This document shows positions 45,104 to 55,065 of a stretch of DNA of 64,000 nucleotides, in pieces. The notes below the pieces were generated by a model that saw nothing but the letters and a program-made list of their open reading frames with translations, searched no databases and had not been told where the DNA came from. Both the position numbers and the translations under genes were made by a program. This stretch comes from an uncultured Sphingomonas sp. (lineage in GTDB: Bacteria > Pseudomonadota > Alphaproteobacteria > Sphingomonadales > Sphingomonadaceae): assembly GCA_913776045.1 (NCBI GenBank), contig CAJYOI010000009.1, forward strand, positions 32,892-96,891, in the 5' to 3' direction. How positions within the stretch are numbered: position 1 is the stretch's first letter; every line of letters begins with the position of its first letter.

Positions 45104-46254
45104 TGGCCACCTCCCTGCACCGCAGGCGCGGGCGTCGTCGCCGGCGCCGCCGGTTCGGGCAGGCGCTTCGCGGCCTCGGGCAGCGGGAGGTAGGGCGTGA
45201 CGCCCTGCGCCTCGATGATCGTCTTGTTCGACTTGGCGAGCACGGCTTCCATGGTTTCGTAATAGAGGCGGCGGCGCGTCACTTCGGGCGCGGCCTTGTA
45301 CTGTTCGTAGATCTTGTCGAACTTCGCGGCCTCACCCTGCGCGCGGGCGATGACCTGCTGGGCATAGGCGCGGGCGTTGTTCAAATTGGCCTGCGCCTGC
45401 TGCTGGGCGGCAGACACCGCCTTGAAGTCGTCGTTCACGGCCGCCGGCGGGTCCGCCTTCGAAATGGCGATGCCCTGCACCATGATACCCGAATTATAGT
45501 CGTCGAGGATCTGCTGCATAAGCTGCTGGACGCGCGCTTCGATCACGGTGCGACCGCGGCCGATCGCCTGGTCGAGCGTCACGTCGGCGACGACCGCGCG
45601 CATCGCGCTTTCGGCGGTCGCGCGGACGGTTTCTTCCGGATTACGGATCTGGAAGATAAAGTCCTGCGGATTGGCGATGTTCCAGCGCACTTGATAGCCG
45701 AGATCGACGATATTCTGGTCGCCGGTCAGCATCAGATTTTCGCCCGAGCCCGAGGTCGGGAAATTCTCTTCGCGGATCGCACGGACGTTCACCTTCGTCA
45801 CGCTGTTTATCGGCGCCGGCAGCACCAGGTGGATGCCGGGTTCGAGCACGCGTGAATATTTGCCGAAGAAGGTGACGACGCCGCGTTCCTGCGGGCCGAT
45901 CTGCTGGAAACTGGTGAAGACCAGCCAGATCGCAGCGATGACGCCGACGCCGATCAGCCACAGCCGCTTGGCCGGCAGCCCGCCGCCGGGGAAGCCGCCG
46001 CCCGAAAAGCCGCCGCCACCGCCACCGCCGGTCTTGGCGCGCTTCAAGAGCTCGTCGAGCGCGCTGGGGCCGCCGGGACGCGGGCGGCGTCCTTCGGGCG
46101 GGAAGGACCAGGGGTTGCGCGGGCCGTCGTTGCCGCCGCCATTCCCCTTGCCGCCATTGCCGTCGCCGCCGGATGGCGGACCGCCCCATGGGCTCTTCGG
46201 TGGTTCGTTGCGAAGGATGCCGCCGAGAGAGGCCAGCCCCGAAAAGATGCTCAT
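45100..46254 (-). CDS. hflK: Prohibitin-like FtsH modulator HflK
   Basis: The 384-residue partner of HflC. The N-terminal 85 residues are Gly/Pro/Asn-rich (GGDGNGGKGNGGGNDGP and GGGGGGFSGGGFPGGG), followed by one span (LWLIGVGVIAAIWLVFTSF), the band-7 domain starting IGPQERGVVTFFGKYSRVL, and a coiled coil with ARAQGEAAKF. ATG 46254 was chosen over the upstream start because it gives the usual short head MSIFSGLA. It diverges from mrp with about 73 bp between starts, so the two share a regulatory region. Confidence 0.95.
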   Translation of the reverse strand: MSIFSGLASLGGILRNEPPKSPWGGPPSGGDGNGGKGNGGGNDGPRNPWSFPPEGRRPRPGGPSALDELLKRAKTGGGGGGGFSGGGFPGGGLPAKRLWLIGVGVIAAIWLVFTSFQQIGPQERGVVTFFGKYSRVLEPGIHLVLPAPINSVTKVNVRAIREENFPTSGSGENLMLTGDQNIVDLGYQVRWNIANPQDFIFQIRNPEETVRATAESAMRAVVADVTLDQAIGRGRTVIEARVQQLMQQILDDYNSGIMVQGIAISKADPPAAVNDDFKAVSAAQQQAQANLNNARAYAQQVIARAQGEAAKFDKIYEQYKAAPEVTRRRLYYETMEAVLAKSNKTIIEAQGVTPYLPLPEAAKRLPEPAAPATTPAPAVQGGGQ

Positions 46255-46327
46255 GCCTGTCTTTATAGGTGCCACATTTCAGAAAAACAGTGGCACCGCG
46301 CGCCCGCGGACCTAAATCGCCCCCGAC

Positions 46328-47269
46328 ATGAACGACACTTCTCTTCCCGGTCTGCCCGCCGGCGCCACCGCTCGCGTCGCCGACGGCCGCGCTAGCATCA
46401 TCCTCGACGTGACCGGCCTGTCGGCGGAGGCGGCGGACGCGCTGGAGCGCCAAGCGCGTGGCGTGGCCGAAGCAGCTGGTCTCGAGGCGCGGGTGGCGCG
46501 GACGGCGTCACGGGTCGCGCGCCGGCTGATCGCGGTCGCCAGCGGCAAGGGCGGCGTGGGCAAGTCGACCGTGTCGGCCAATCTCGCGGTGGCGCTCGCC
46601 AAGCGCGGACGGCCGGTGGGCGTGGTCGATGCCGACATCTCGGGCCCGTCGCAGCCGCGACTGTTCGGCGTGGAGGACGCGACGCCCGATGCCGCCGACA
46701 AGCGGATGTTTCCGGTGCAGACCCCGGCGGGGGTCGGGCTGGTGTCGATGGGTATGCTGGTGCCGCGGGCCCAAGCGATCGCGTGGCGCGGACCGATGCT
46801 GGCGGGCGCGCTCAGCCAGCTGCTCGATGCGCATTGGGGGAGCACCGACCCGCTGATCCTAGACCTGCCGCCGGGCACCGGCGACGTCCAGCTGACGATG
46901 GTGCAGAAGCATCGGCCGGTAGGTGCGGTGATCGTGTCGACGCCGCAGGATCTGGCGCTGATCGACGCCCGCCGCGCGATCGACTTCTTCGAGAAGGCCG
47001 GCGTGCCGATCATCGGGTTGATCGAAAATATGGCCGGCTATGCCTGCCCGCACTGCGGCGAGGTCAGCGATCCGTTCGGATCAGGCGGCGCGCAGGCGGA
47101 TGCCGAACGGCTGGGCCTGCCGTTCCTGGGGCGTATTCCGCTCAGCCGAGAGGTCCGCGCGGCATCGGACGCCGGCACGCCGCCGGCCGCCGGGAACGGG
47201 CCGGGTGCGACGGCGTTCGATGCGGTGGCGCAGGCTGTCGACCAATGGCTTCGCGCGAACGGAGGATAG
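46328..47269 (+). CDS. Mrp/NBP35-family iron-sulfur carrier ATPase
   Basis: A 313-residue P-loop ATPase that carries and transfers [4Fe-4S] clusters (ApbC/Mrp). The deviant Walker A GKGGVGKST lies at residues 73-81, and the cluster-binding CPHC motif is in GYACPHCGEVSDPFG near residue 240. The N-terminal MIP18-like (DUF59) domain is unusually short, with about 60 residues instead of the usual 90 or more, so this is a reduced form. It shares a divergent region with hflK and is followed after one base by the CoA-binding protein gene. Confidence 0.92.
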   Translation: MNDTSLPGLPAGATARVADGRASIILDVTGLSAEAADALERQARGVAEAAGLEARVARTASRVARRLIAVASGKGGVGKSTVSANLAVALAKRGRPVGVVDADISGPSQPRLFGVEDATPDAADKRMFPVQTPAGVGLVSMGMLVPRAQAIAWRGPMLAGALSQLLDAHWGSTDPLILDLPPGTGDVQLTMVQKHRPVGAVIVSTPQDLALIDARRAIDFFEKAGVPIIGLIENMAGYACPHCGEVSDPFGSGGAQADAERLGLPFLGRIPLSREVRAASDAGTPPAAGNGPGATAFDAVAQAVDQWLRANGG

Positions 47270-47270
47270 A

Positions 47271-47705
47271 ATGCCGCTGACCCGCGACGAGGACATCAAG
47301 GCGCTGCTCGAGGGTGCCCGCACCATCGCGCTGGTCGGCGCATCCGACCGTCCGGATCGCCCAAGCTACGATGTTATGAAGCGGCTGCAGGATCACGGCT
47401 ACCGTGTCATTCCGGTCAATCCGCAGATCACGGGCGAGCATGTGCACGGCGAATTCGTCTTCCGCGAGCTTGCCCAACTCGGCGACCCGATCGACATCGT
47501 CGACATCTTCCGTCGTCCCCAGGCTGCTGGCGAGGCCGTCGACGAAGCGATCAAGATCGGCGCGAAGGCGGTGTGGATGCAGTTGGGCGTCGTCAACGAC
47601 GAGGCCGCGGCGCGCGCCGAAGCGGCGGGACTGACGGTCGTGATGGATCGCTGCCCGGCGATCGAGATCCCGCGGCTGGGCGTGGCGCCGGTCACGGGCG
47701 ACTGA
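47271..47705 (+). CDS. CoA-binding (Rossmann-fold) protein, YccU-like
   Basis: A 144-residue protein of the CoA_binding_2 group. It shows the Rossmann start ARTIALVGASDRPDRPSY, a GYRVIPVNP strand-turn and KAVWMQLGVVNDEAA, with a late MDRCPAIE. It should bind CoA or a related nucleotide in the cytoplasm; no reaction is known. A GGAGG ribosome site overlaps the end of mrp and the gap is one base, so the two are in one operon. Confidence 0.9.
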   Translation: MPLTRDEDIKALLEGARTIALVGASDRPDRPSYDVMKRLQDHGYRVIPVNPQITGEHVHGEFVFRELAQLGDPIDIVDIFRRPQAAGEAVDEAIKIGAKAVWMQLGVVNDEAAARAEAAGLTVVMDRCPAIEIPRLGVAPVTGD

Positions 47706-47735
47706 ACGCCAAACGTCGTCACCACCCCAAACGTC

Positions 47736-47827
47736 GTCACCCCCGCGAAGGCGGGGGCCAATTCTGGCTAACGGTGCGGACGATCACTCAGGTCAGCCAG
47801 AATTGATCCCGCCTTCGCGGGAATGAC
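47736..47827. repeat. Paired inverted repeat, cccgcgaaggcggg family
   Basis: GTCACCCCCGCGAAGGCGGG at 47736 faces CCCGCCTTCGCGGGAATGAC ending at 47827, about 50 bp apart. The copy keeps perfect palindromic cores. It lies between the convergent ends of the CoA-binding protein gene and dapD. Confidence 0.75.
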
Positions 47828-47844
47828 GAATGGGGTTTGCGGCG

Positions 47845-48654
47845 TCAGTCGCGCAGCAGCTCGTTGATCCCCGTCTTCGACCGCGTCTGCGCATCGACCG
47901 TCTTGACGATGACCGCGCAGTAGAGCGCCGGGCCGTCCGGGTTGGTCTTCGACGGCGCGCTGCCCGACACGACGACCGAATAGGGCGGGACTTCGCCGCG
48001 ATATTCCTTGCCGGTCGCGCGGTCGATGATGCGGGTCGAGGCGCCCAGGTACACGCCCATCGACAGCACCGCGCCTTCGCCGACGCGGACGCCCTCGGCC
48101 ACTTCGGCGCGCGCCCCGATGAACGCACCGTCGCCGATGATGACCGGATCGGCCTGCAGCGGCTCCAGCACGCCGCCGATACCCGCGCCGCCCGACAGGT
48201 GGACGTTCCGGCCGATCTGCGCGCACGATCCGACGGTCGCCCAGGTGTCGACCATCGATCCTTCGCCGACATAGGCGCCGATATTGACGAAGCTCGGCAT
48301 CAGCACGCAGCCCTTGCCGATGAAGGCGCCGCGGCGCACGACGCTGCCCGGAACGGCACGGAAACCCGCGTCGCGGAACCGGTCGGAGCCCCAGTCGGCG
48401 AACTTCAAGGGCACCTTGTCGTACCAGCCGTCCATGGGCACGTTGTCGTTCAGGCGGAACGACAGCAGCACCGCCTTCTTCAGCCATTGATTGACCTGCC
48501 AGCCCTCACCGGTCGGCTCGGCGACGCGTGCGGTACCGGCGTCGAGCATCGCGAGCGTCTGCGTAACCGCGTCGCGCACGGCGCCGGTGGTGGCGGTGCT
48601 GAGCGACGCGCGGTCGTCCCAGGCGGCGTCGATGGTCGATTGAAGGTCGGTCAC
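47845..48654 (-). CDS. dapD: Tetrahydrodipicolinate N-succinyltransferase
   Basis: DapD adds succinyl to tetrahydrodipicolinate in the lysine/diaminopimelate pathway. The 269-residue product has the left-handed beta-helix hexapeptides ([20 protein letters not shown] and [21 protein letters not shown]) in the middle, the N-terminal helical domain and the C-terminal [23 protein letters not shown] 48654 overlaps the upstream stop by GTGA, which settles the start inside a longer open frame. It pairs with the HAD gene; no other dap gene is present. Confidence 0.96.
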   Translation of the reverse strand: MTDLQSTIDAAWDDRASLSTATTGAVRDAVTQTLAMLDAGTARVAEPTGEGWQVNQWLKKAVLLSFRLNDNVPMDGWYDKVPLKFADWGSDRFRDAGFRAVPGSVVRRGAFIGKGCVLMPSFVNIGAYVGEGSMVDTWATVGSCAQIGRNVHLSGGAGIGGVLEPLQADPVIIGDGAFIGARAEVAEGVRVGEGAVLSMGVYLGASTRIIDRATGKEYRGEVPPYSVVVSGSAPSKTNPDGPALYCAVIVKTVDAQTRSKTGINELLRD

Positions 48655-49322
48655 AGGGCTTCTCCCAACAGGTCGGCGAGCCAGGCGGTCAGGTTCGCGG
48701 TCGCATGGTCGATGTACGGCGCATCGTGCGCCTCGGGCTGGTGTTCGGATCCGTTGTCGATCCAGAGCGTGGTCATGCCGATCGCCTTGGCCGGCGCCAG
48801 ATTGCGCGCCATGTCGTCGGCGAACAGGGCTCGGGTCGGGTCGAGCGCATAGGCGTCGCACAGGCTCTGGTAGGCGATCGGCGCGGGCTTGGGCGCAAGC
48901 GCCATCGCGTGGATGTCGTGCACGCCCTCGAACGTCGCGCCCAGCCCCAGGCGGCCGAGCACCTTTCCGGCGTATGGCCCGTCGCCGTTGGTGAAGACGA
49001 TCTTGCGTCCCGGCAGCCTGGCGATCAGTGCGGCGAGCGGCGCGTTTTCCTCCAGCACGTCCATCTCGACGTCGTGGACGTAGGCCAGAAATTCGTGCGG
49101 ATCGATGTCGTGATCGGCCATCAGCCCGGCAAGCGTAGTGCCGTGGCTGAGGAACCACCCCCGTCGCAGCGCCGACGCTTCGGCTTCCGGCAGGCCGAGC
49201 CTGTCGGCGATGTAGCCGGTCATCCGCGCCTCGATGGGCGCGAACAGGTTGCACGATGCCGGATACAGCGTGTTGTCCATGTCGAAGACCCAGGCTTCGA
49301 TGTGGGCGAGATCGGCGCGCAT
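48651..49322 (-). CDS. HAD-family hydrolase, pyrimidine 5'-nucleotidase type
   Basis: A 223-residue HAD phosphatase with the nucleophile/acid pair D14 and D16 in [19 protein letters not shown] as motif II, the KP of KPAPIAYQ as motif III, and [11 protein letters not shown] as motif IV. The DMDNTLYP start and the TNGD motif match the pyrimidine 5'-nucleotidase (SDT1-like) group that dephosphorylates UMP or CMP. It is translationally coupled to dapD. ATG 49322 gives the family start; the long upstream frame is antisense to the flavin oxidoreductase and rejected. Confidence 0.88.
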   Translation of the reverse strand: MRADLAHIEAWVFDMDNTLYPASCNLFAPIEARMTGYIADRLGLPEAEASALRRGWFLSHGTTLAGLMADHDIDPHEFLAYVHDVEMDVLEENAPLAALIARLPGRKIVFTNGDGPYAGKVLGRLGLGATFEGVHDIHAMALAPKPAPIAYQSLCDAYALDPTRALFADDMARNLAPAKAIGMTTLWIDNGSEHQPEAHDAPYIDHATANLTAWLADLLGEAL

Positions 49323-49433
49323 GGCGGCGCGCTTAGGGGAAAGGCCGGCAAAGACAAGAGGCTTGTCGCTGGCTTGGGGCCGGCAAAGCGAAACTTCGCT
49401 GGCGGCGGTGCCCATGCTTCCTACATCCCAGGC

Positions 49434-50414
49434 ATGATCCCTTATTCCTTCCTCGACCTCGTCCCCATCCTCGAAGGCGGCACTGCCGGTCAGGCGCTCG
49501 CCAACGCCGCAGAGCTCGCCGCGCATGCGGAAGCGCAAGGCTTCACCCGCTATTGGGTCGCCGAGCATCACGGCATGCCCGGCATCGCGAGTGCGGCGAC
49601 CGCGGTCGTCATCGGGCATCTGGCCGCGTCCACGAAGATCATTCGCGTCGGCGCGGGCGGGATCATGCTGCCCAACCATGCGCCGATGGTGATCGCCGAG
49701 CAGTTCGGCACGCTGGATGCGCTCTATCCCGGCCGGATCGACCTGGGGCTCGGTCGCGCGCCGGGGAGCGACGGTCGGGTCGCGCGGGCGATGCGGCGGA
49801 CACTCGATACCGATCCCAACGCCTTCCCGCGCGACGTCGTCGAATTGCAGAGCCTGTTCGCCGACGACGGCGCGACCGGCATCCATGCGACGCCCGGCGG
49901 CGGCGCGGACGTGAAATTGTGGATTCTCGGCTCCAGCACGTTCGGCGCGCAACTCGCGGCGATGCTCGGGCTGCCGTATAGTTTCGCGTCGCACTTCGCG
50001 CCGGATTCGCTCGATGCGGCGGCCGCGATCTATCGCCGGGATTTCACGGGCTCGGCCAAGCCGCATTTCATGCCCGCGTTCAACGTCATCGCGGCGGACA
50101 CCGACGAGGAGGCGCAACTGCTCGCCACGTCGCAGCAACAAGCGTTCGTCGCGATCCGCACGACCGGCACCGGCATCCAGCTGCCCCCGCCCGTCCCCGG
50201 CTATCGCGAGAGCCTGCCCCCGCAGGCGGCCGCAATGCTCGACCATGTGCTGTCGTGCACGGCGATCGGGTCGGCGGAGACGGTGGCAAAGGGGTTGCGC
50301 GCGTTCATCGAGCGGACGGGGGCGGACGAGGTCATGCTGACGAGTTCGATCTACGACCAGGCGGCGCGGAAGCGGAGTTTGAGCATTGCGGCCGAGGTGA
50401 TGCGCTCGCTCTGA
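49434..50414 (+). CDS. LLM-class flavin-dependent oxidoreductase
   Basis: A 326-residue luciferase-like monooxygenase of the MsnO8 (YhbW) group. It starts [20 protein letters not shown], with [17 protein letters not shown], the [20 protein letters not shown] loop and the FMN/phosphate site [11 protein letters not shown]. Such proteins use FMN or F420 and act on small organic substrates that are not known here. Its stop lies inside a perfect hairpin shared with the stop of the convergent kinase gene. It starts 111 bp from the divergent HAD gene. Confidence 0.9.
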   Translation: MIPYSFLDLVPILEGGTAGQALANAAELAAHAEAQGFTRYWVAEHHGMPGIASAATAVVIGHLAASTKIIRVGAGGIMLPNHAPMVIAEQFGTLDALYPGRIDLGLGRAPGSDGRVARAMRRTLDTDPNAFPRDVVELQSLFADDGATGIHATPGGGADVKLWILGSSTFGAQLAAMLGLPYSFASHFAPDSLDAAAAIYRRDFTGSAKPHFMPAFNVIAADTDEEAQLLATSQQQAFVAIRTTGTGIQLPPPVPGYRESLPPQAAAMLDHVLSCTAIGSAETVAKGLRAFIERTGADEVMLTSSIYDQAARKRSLSIAAEVMRSL

Positions 50415-50439
50415 TCCTCCCCGTGCCGGGGAGGATCAG
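50411..50439. terminator. Bidirectional terminator hairpin over two stop codons
   Basis: CTGATCCTCCCCG-TGC-CGGGGAGGATCAG is a perfect 13-bp stem with a 3-nt loop. It contains the oxidoreductase stop (50412-50414) and the kinase stop (50436-50438, minus strand). No long T run follows on either side. Confidence 0.7.
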
Positions 50440-51803
50440 GCGGCCGGCAATCTTAGCCGTACCAGCAGGCCGCCCAGGTCCTCGCTTTCCTCGAGGCTCG
50501 CCGTGCCCTCGTAGATTTCCGCCACGTCGCGCACGATCGCGAGGCCGAGGCCTGTCCCCGGCTTGCCCGAATCGAGCCGTACGCCGCGGTCGAAGATGCG
50601 GATGCGGTCGGCCTCCGGAATGCCCATCCCGTCGTCCTCGACCAGGATCTCGACGAAGCCGGCGTTCGCCCGCGCGGTCACGAACACGCTGCCACCGCCG
50701 TATTTCGCGGCGTTTTCGACCAGGTTGCCGAGGATCTCGTCCAAATCCTGCCGCTCGATCCGCGCGATCAAGTCCTTCTGGCCGTCCACGTCGATGCGGA
50801 CGTTGGGATAGAGCCGCGCGACCGCGCGCTCGACCGCCTCGACCGAGGGCCAGACGTCCGCGCGACTGTGCGCCGACCCGCGCCGCCCGACCGCCCGCGC
50901 ACGCGCAAGGTGATGGTCGACCTGGCGCCGCATCGTGCGCGCCTCGCGGATCACGGTTTCGGCGAGGTCCGCCTGGCCCGCGGCGGCGGCGTTCATGATG
51001 ACCGTCAATGGGGTCTTGAGCGCATGCGCGAGGTTGCCCGCATGGCGCCGCGCCTCCTCCGCCTGACGGTCATTGTGCGCGACCAGCGCGTTCAGTTCCT
51101 CGACCATCGGCGCGATTTCCAGCGGCATGTCGCCTTCGACCCGCGTCGACTTGCCCTCGCGCAGCCGCTGAATTTCGAGGCGCAGCTTGCGCAAGGGCAG
51201 CAAGCCCCAGATCGTCTGGAGCGCCACCATGACGATCAACCCGGCGCCGAGCAGCAGGAAGCTGCGGACCAGCACGCGGCGGAGCGCATTGACCTGTTCG
51301 TCCAGCGCGATCTTCGACTGCGCGATCTGGAACCGCCACCGCACCGGCGACCCCGGCACGGTTGCATCGATCTCCGCGACCCGCAGTGTCTCGTCGGGAA
51401 ACTGCGTGGAATTGTAAATGTGGACGTTCTGGTCGTTATGCTTCTGGTTCGTCGCCAGCCGCCGGTCCCATAGCGAGCGTGACGGAAACGGCGCGAAATC
51501 GCCGCCGCTGATCTGCCAGTAGAGGCCCGAATTGGGCTCCAGGAACCGCTGGTCGGCAAGCTGGCGGTTGAAGACGAGCTCGCCCTCCGAATCGATCTCG
51601 GCCGAGGCGAGCATCGTGTTGAGCAGGAATTCGAGCTGGTTGTCGAAATTCCCGCTGATCGCGGAAGTCAGCACGCGGTCGAGCGCATAGCCGCCGCCGG
51701 TGAGCAGCACGAGGATCCACGCCGCCGCGATCGCGATCATCCGGCGCGAGATCGAGCCGGTGACGCGGACATAGGGGCGTGGGGGGTCGGTGGAGGGCGT
51801 CAT
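50436..51803 (-). CDS. PhoQ-like sensor histidine kinase
   Basis: A 455-residue kinase with two transmembrane spans: about residues 25-45 (AIAAAWILVLLTGGGYAL) and 182-202 (SFLLLGAGLIVMVAL), enclosing a 135-residue periplasmic sensor. A short HAMP-like linker leads to the phosphoacceptor H260 in GNLAHALKTPLTV, then the ATPase domain with NLVENAAKYGG and GLGLAIVRDVAEIYEG. The AHALKTPL motif is that of PhoQ and related kinases. ATG 51803 lies just downstream of a palindromic element; the upstream extension is not coding-like. Its partner regulator is 118 bp upstream. Confidence 0.92.
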   Translation of the reverse strand: MTPSTDPPRPYVRVTGSISRRMIAIAAAWILVLLTGGGYALDRVLTSAISGNFDNQLEFLLNTMLASAEIDSEGELVFNRQLADQRFLEPNSGLYWQISGGDFAPFPSRSLWDRRLATNQKHNDQNVHIYNSTQFPDETLRVAEIDATVPGSPVRWRFQIAQSKIALDEQVNALRRVLVRSFLLLGAGLIVMVALQTIWGLLPLRKLRLEIQRLREGKSTRVEGDMPLEIAPMVEELNALVAHNDRQAEEARRHAGNLAHALKTPLTVIMNAAAAGQADLAETVIREARTMRRQVDHHLARARAVGRRGSAHSRADVWPSVEAVERAVARLYPNVRIDVDGQKDLIARIERQDLDEILGNLVENAAKYGGGSVFVTARANAGFVEILVEDDGMGIPEADRIRIFDRGVRLDSGKPGTGLGLAIVRDVAEIYEGTASLEESEDLGGLLVRLRLPAA

Positions 51804-51919
51804 AGAGCCCTCTCTCCGCTTGCAGGGAGAGGGTTGGGAGAGGGGGAGTGCCGCGAGCGACAGTCTTGGTGAGACCCCGCCCCTCTCCAAACCCTCTCCC
51901 CTGAAGGGGAGAGGGCTCT
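51804..51919. repeat. Inverted repeat between regulator and kinase genes
   Basis: AGAGCCCTCTCTCCGCTTGC from 51804 and its inverse ending GGGAGAGGGCTCT (51919) share CCTCTCCC..TTCAGGGGAGAGGG with 37368-37468. The pair fills nearly the whole gap inside the regulator-kinase operon; folding of the mRNA could lower kinase expression relative to the regulator. Confidence 0.65.
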
Positions 51920-51921
51920 CA

Positions 51922-52602
51922 TCACTCGCTCGGCCGGCGCTCGTCGGGTTCGTCCAGGCTGTAGCCCAGGCCCCGGATCGTCGTGATGACGTCCTGCCCC
52001 AGCTTCTTGCGGATGCGCGTCACGAACACTTCGATCGTGTTCGAATCGCGGTCGAAATCCTGGTCGTAGATATGTTCGATCAGCTCGGTGCGGCTGACGA
52101 CCTTGCCCTTGTGGTGGAGCAGATAGCTGAGCAGCTTATATTCCTGCGCGGTCAGCTTCACCGGCTCGCCGGCCTTGGTCACCTTGCCCGACCGGGTGTC
52201 GAGGCGGATGTCGCCCGCGGTCAGTTCGGCCGAGGCGTTGCCGGACGCGCGGCGGATCAGCGCGCGCAGGCGCGCGATCAGCTCTTCGGTCTGGAAGGGC
52301 TTCGCGACGTAATCGTCGGCGCCCGCATCGAGCCCCGCGACCTTGTCCGACCAGCTGTCGCGCGCGGTCAGCACCAGCACCGGCGCGGTGCGGCCTTCCT
52401 TGCGCCAGCGGTCGAGCACCGTCAGCCCGTCGACCTCAGGCAGGCCCAGGTCGAGGATGATCGCGTCATATTGCTCGGTCGAGCCGAGGAAATGCCCCTC
52501 TTCGCCGTCGGTCGCCAGATCGACGGCATACCCCGCCCCCTCCAGCGTGTTACGAAGCTGTTGGCCGAGATTGGGTTCGTCCTCGACGATCAGAACGCGC
52601 AT
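51922..52602 (-). CDS. OmpR-family response regulator
   Basis: A 226-residue regulator: receiver domain (D51 in IILDLGLPEVDG, acidic pair in VEDEPNLG, K-containing VAKPF) and a C-terminal winged helix ending SLDEPDERRPSE. It should be phosphorylated by the kinase encoded downstream and bind tandem half-sites about 11 bp apart. ATG 52602 was chosen over TTG 52605. The PepSY gene lies just upstream on the same strand. Confidence 0.95.
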   Translation of the reverse strand: MRVLIVEDEPNLGQQLRNTLEGAGYAVDLATDGEEGHFLGSTEQYDAIILDLGLPEVDGLTVLDRWRKEGRTAPVLVLTARDSWSDKVAGLDAGADDYVAKPFQTEELIARLRALIRRASGNASAELTAGDIRLDTRSGKVTKAGEPVKLTAQEYKLLSYLLHHKGKVVSRTELIEHIYDQDFDRDSNTIEVFVTRIRKKLGQDVITTIRGLGYSLDEPDERRPSE

Positions 52603-52629
52603 CAAAATCTCCCCTGTTCGGTGTCGGGC

Positions 52630-52923
52630 TTACCGGCTGCGGCCGATGATATTGCCCGAACGACCGTCGACCATCACCCAGATCATCGATCCATCGCGCA
52701 GGAACTTCAGCGTGTAAACCGCGGTTCCCGAATCGAAGTCGACGCCAAGATATTTGGCCCCCTGCATCGATGGAATCACCCGGCGCTGAATTTCGCTCAG
52801 CGGCAGGATGCGGCCCTCGCGGCGAGCGGCCAGCACCGCCTGCTGCTCGTGCGTCTGCGACGGCGGCTCGGGCGCGGCTGTCGTCAGCAACAGGCCGGTC
52901 AGGGCGGTGAGGAACATGCTCAT
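52630..52923 (-). CDS. Exported PepSY-domain protein
   Basis: A protein of 97 residues (101 from an alternative ATG at 52935) with a signal peptide (MFLTALTGLLLTTAAP) and one PepSY domain: ILPLSEIQRRVIPSM, YLGVDFDSGTAVYTLKF and VMVDGRSGNIIG. PepSY proteins often sit beside two-component genes and can inhibit proteases or sense the envelope. It is 28 bp upstream of the response regulator gene and likely the first gene of that operon. The upstream TGAA-N7-TGAA element suggests autoregulation. Confidence 0.85.
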   Translation of the reverse strand: MSMFLTALTGLLLTTAAPEPPSQTHEQQAVLAARREGRILPLSEIQRRVIPSMQGAKYLGVDFDSGTAVYTLKFLRDGSMIWVMVDGRSGNIIGRSR

Positions 52924-52948
52924 GGGTGGCGGCATAGGTGCAACGCTT

Positions 52949-52963
52949 TGAACGGACTGTGAA
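52949..52963 (-). promoter_or_regulatory. Spaced repeat TGAA-N7-TGAA upstream of the PepSY gene
   Basis: TGAACGGACTGTGAA on the plus strand, seen as TTCA-N7-TTCA towards the gene, ends 26 bp before ATG 52923. It matches the degP element in spacing and in the TGAACG half. Autoregulation by the OmpR-family protein is inferred. Confidence 0.45.
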
Positions 52964-53037
52964 TGGTCGTCGCAGGGAAGTGTCAGGAAAGGCGCGGGGT
53001 CGTGGTAATTGGGCCACAGTCGGCAGGTGGATCGCGC

Positions 53038-53118
53038 CGCGGCTAAGCCGCGTCGTCAGTCGTCGCTTAAAGCGACGCTGGCCGCGCCCGCGCTTAAGCC
53101 TCGATTTAACTTCGTTAA
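53038..53118. promoter_or_regulatory. Row of four short palindromes between divergent genes
   Basis: Four perfect inverted repeats follow each other: CGCGGCT-A-AGCCGCG (53038-53052), CGTCGCTT-A-AAGCGACG (53061-53077), GCTTAAGC (53092-53099) and TTAAC-TTC-GTTAA (53106-53118). Centres are spaced 18-26 bp apart. They occupy the region before the ABC-F start at 53139 and could be a structured leader or operators. TTAA cores recall CtrA half-sites, but the spacing is N5, not N7. Confidence 0.45.
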
Positions 53119-53138
53119 CTCGTTAGGCCGCCCGGCTT

Positions 53139-54917
<1,779 letters not shown>

Positions 54918-55065
54918 GCCGCAAGAGGCAGCCATTGTCTACACCCCCTCCCCTGAAGGAGAGGGGCTGATTTATCCCCAGCCTTAGCATCCTATCGGTT
55001 ACGCGCACGCAACGCTTCGCCGTCAACTTCGTATCTGCAGGCAGGGGGCAAGTGAACCAACGCCG

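Noticed and set aside
4583-51919. Short repeats as a CRISPR array
   Set aside because: The repeats are isolated inverted pairs far apart, not regularly spaced direct repeats, and there are no cas genes.
53106-53118. CtrA binding site
   Set aside because: The full CtrA site is TTAA-N7-TTAA; here the two TTAA cores are 5 bp apart.
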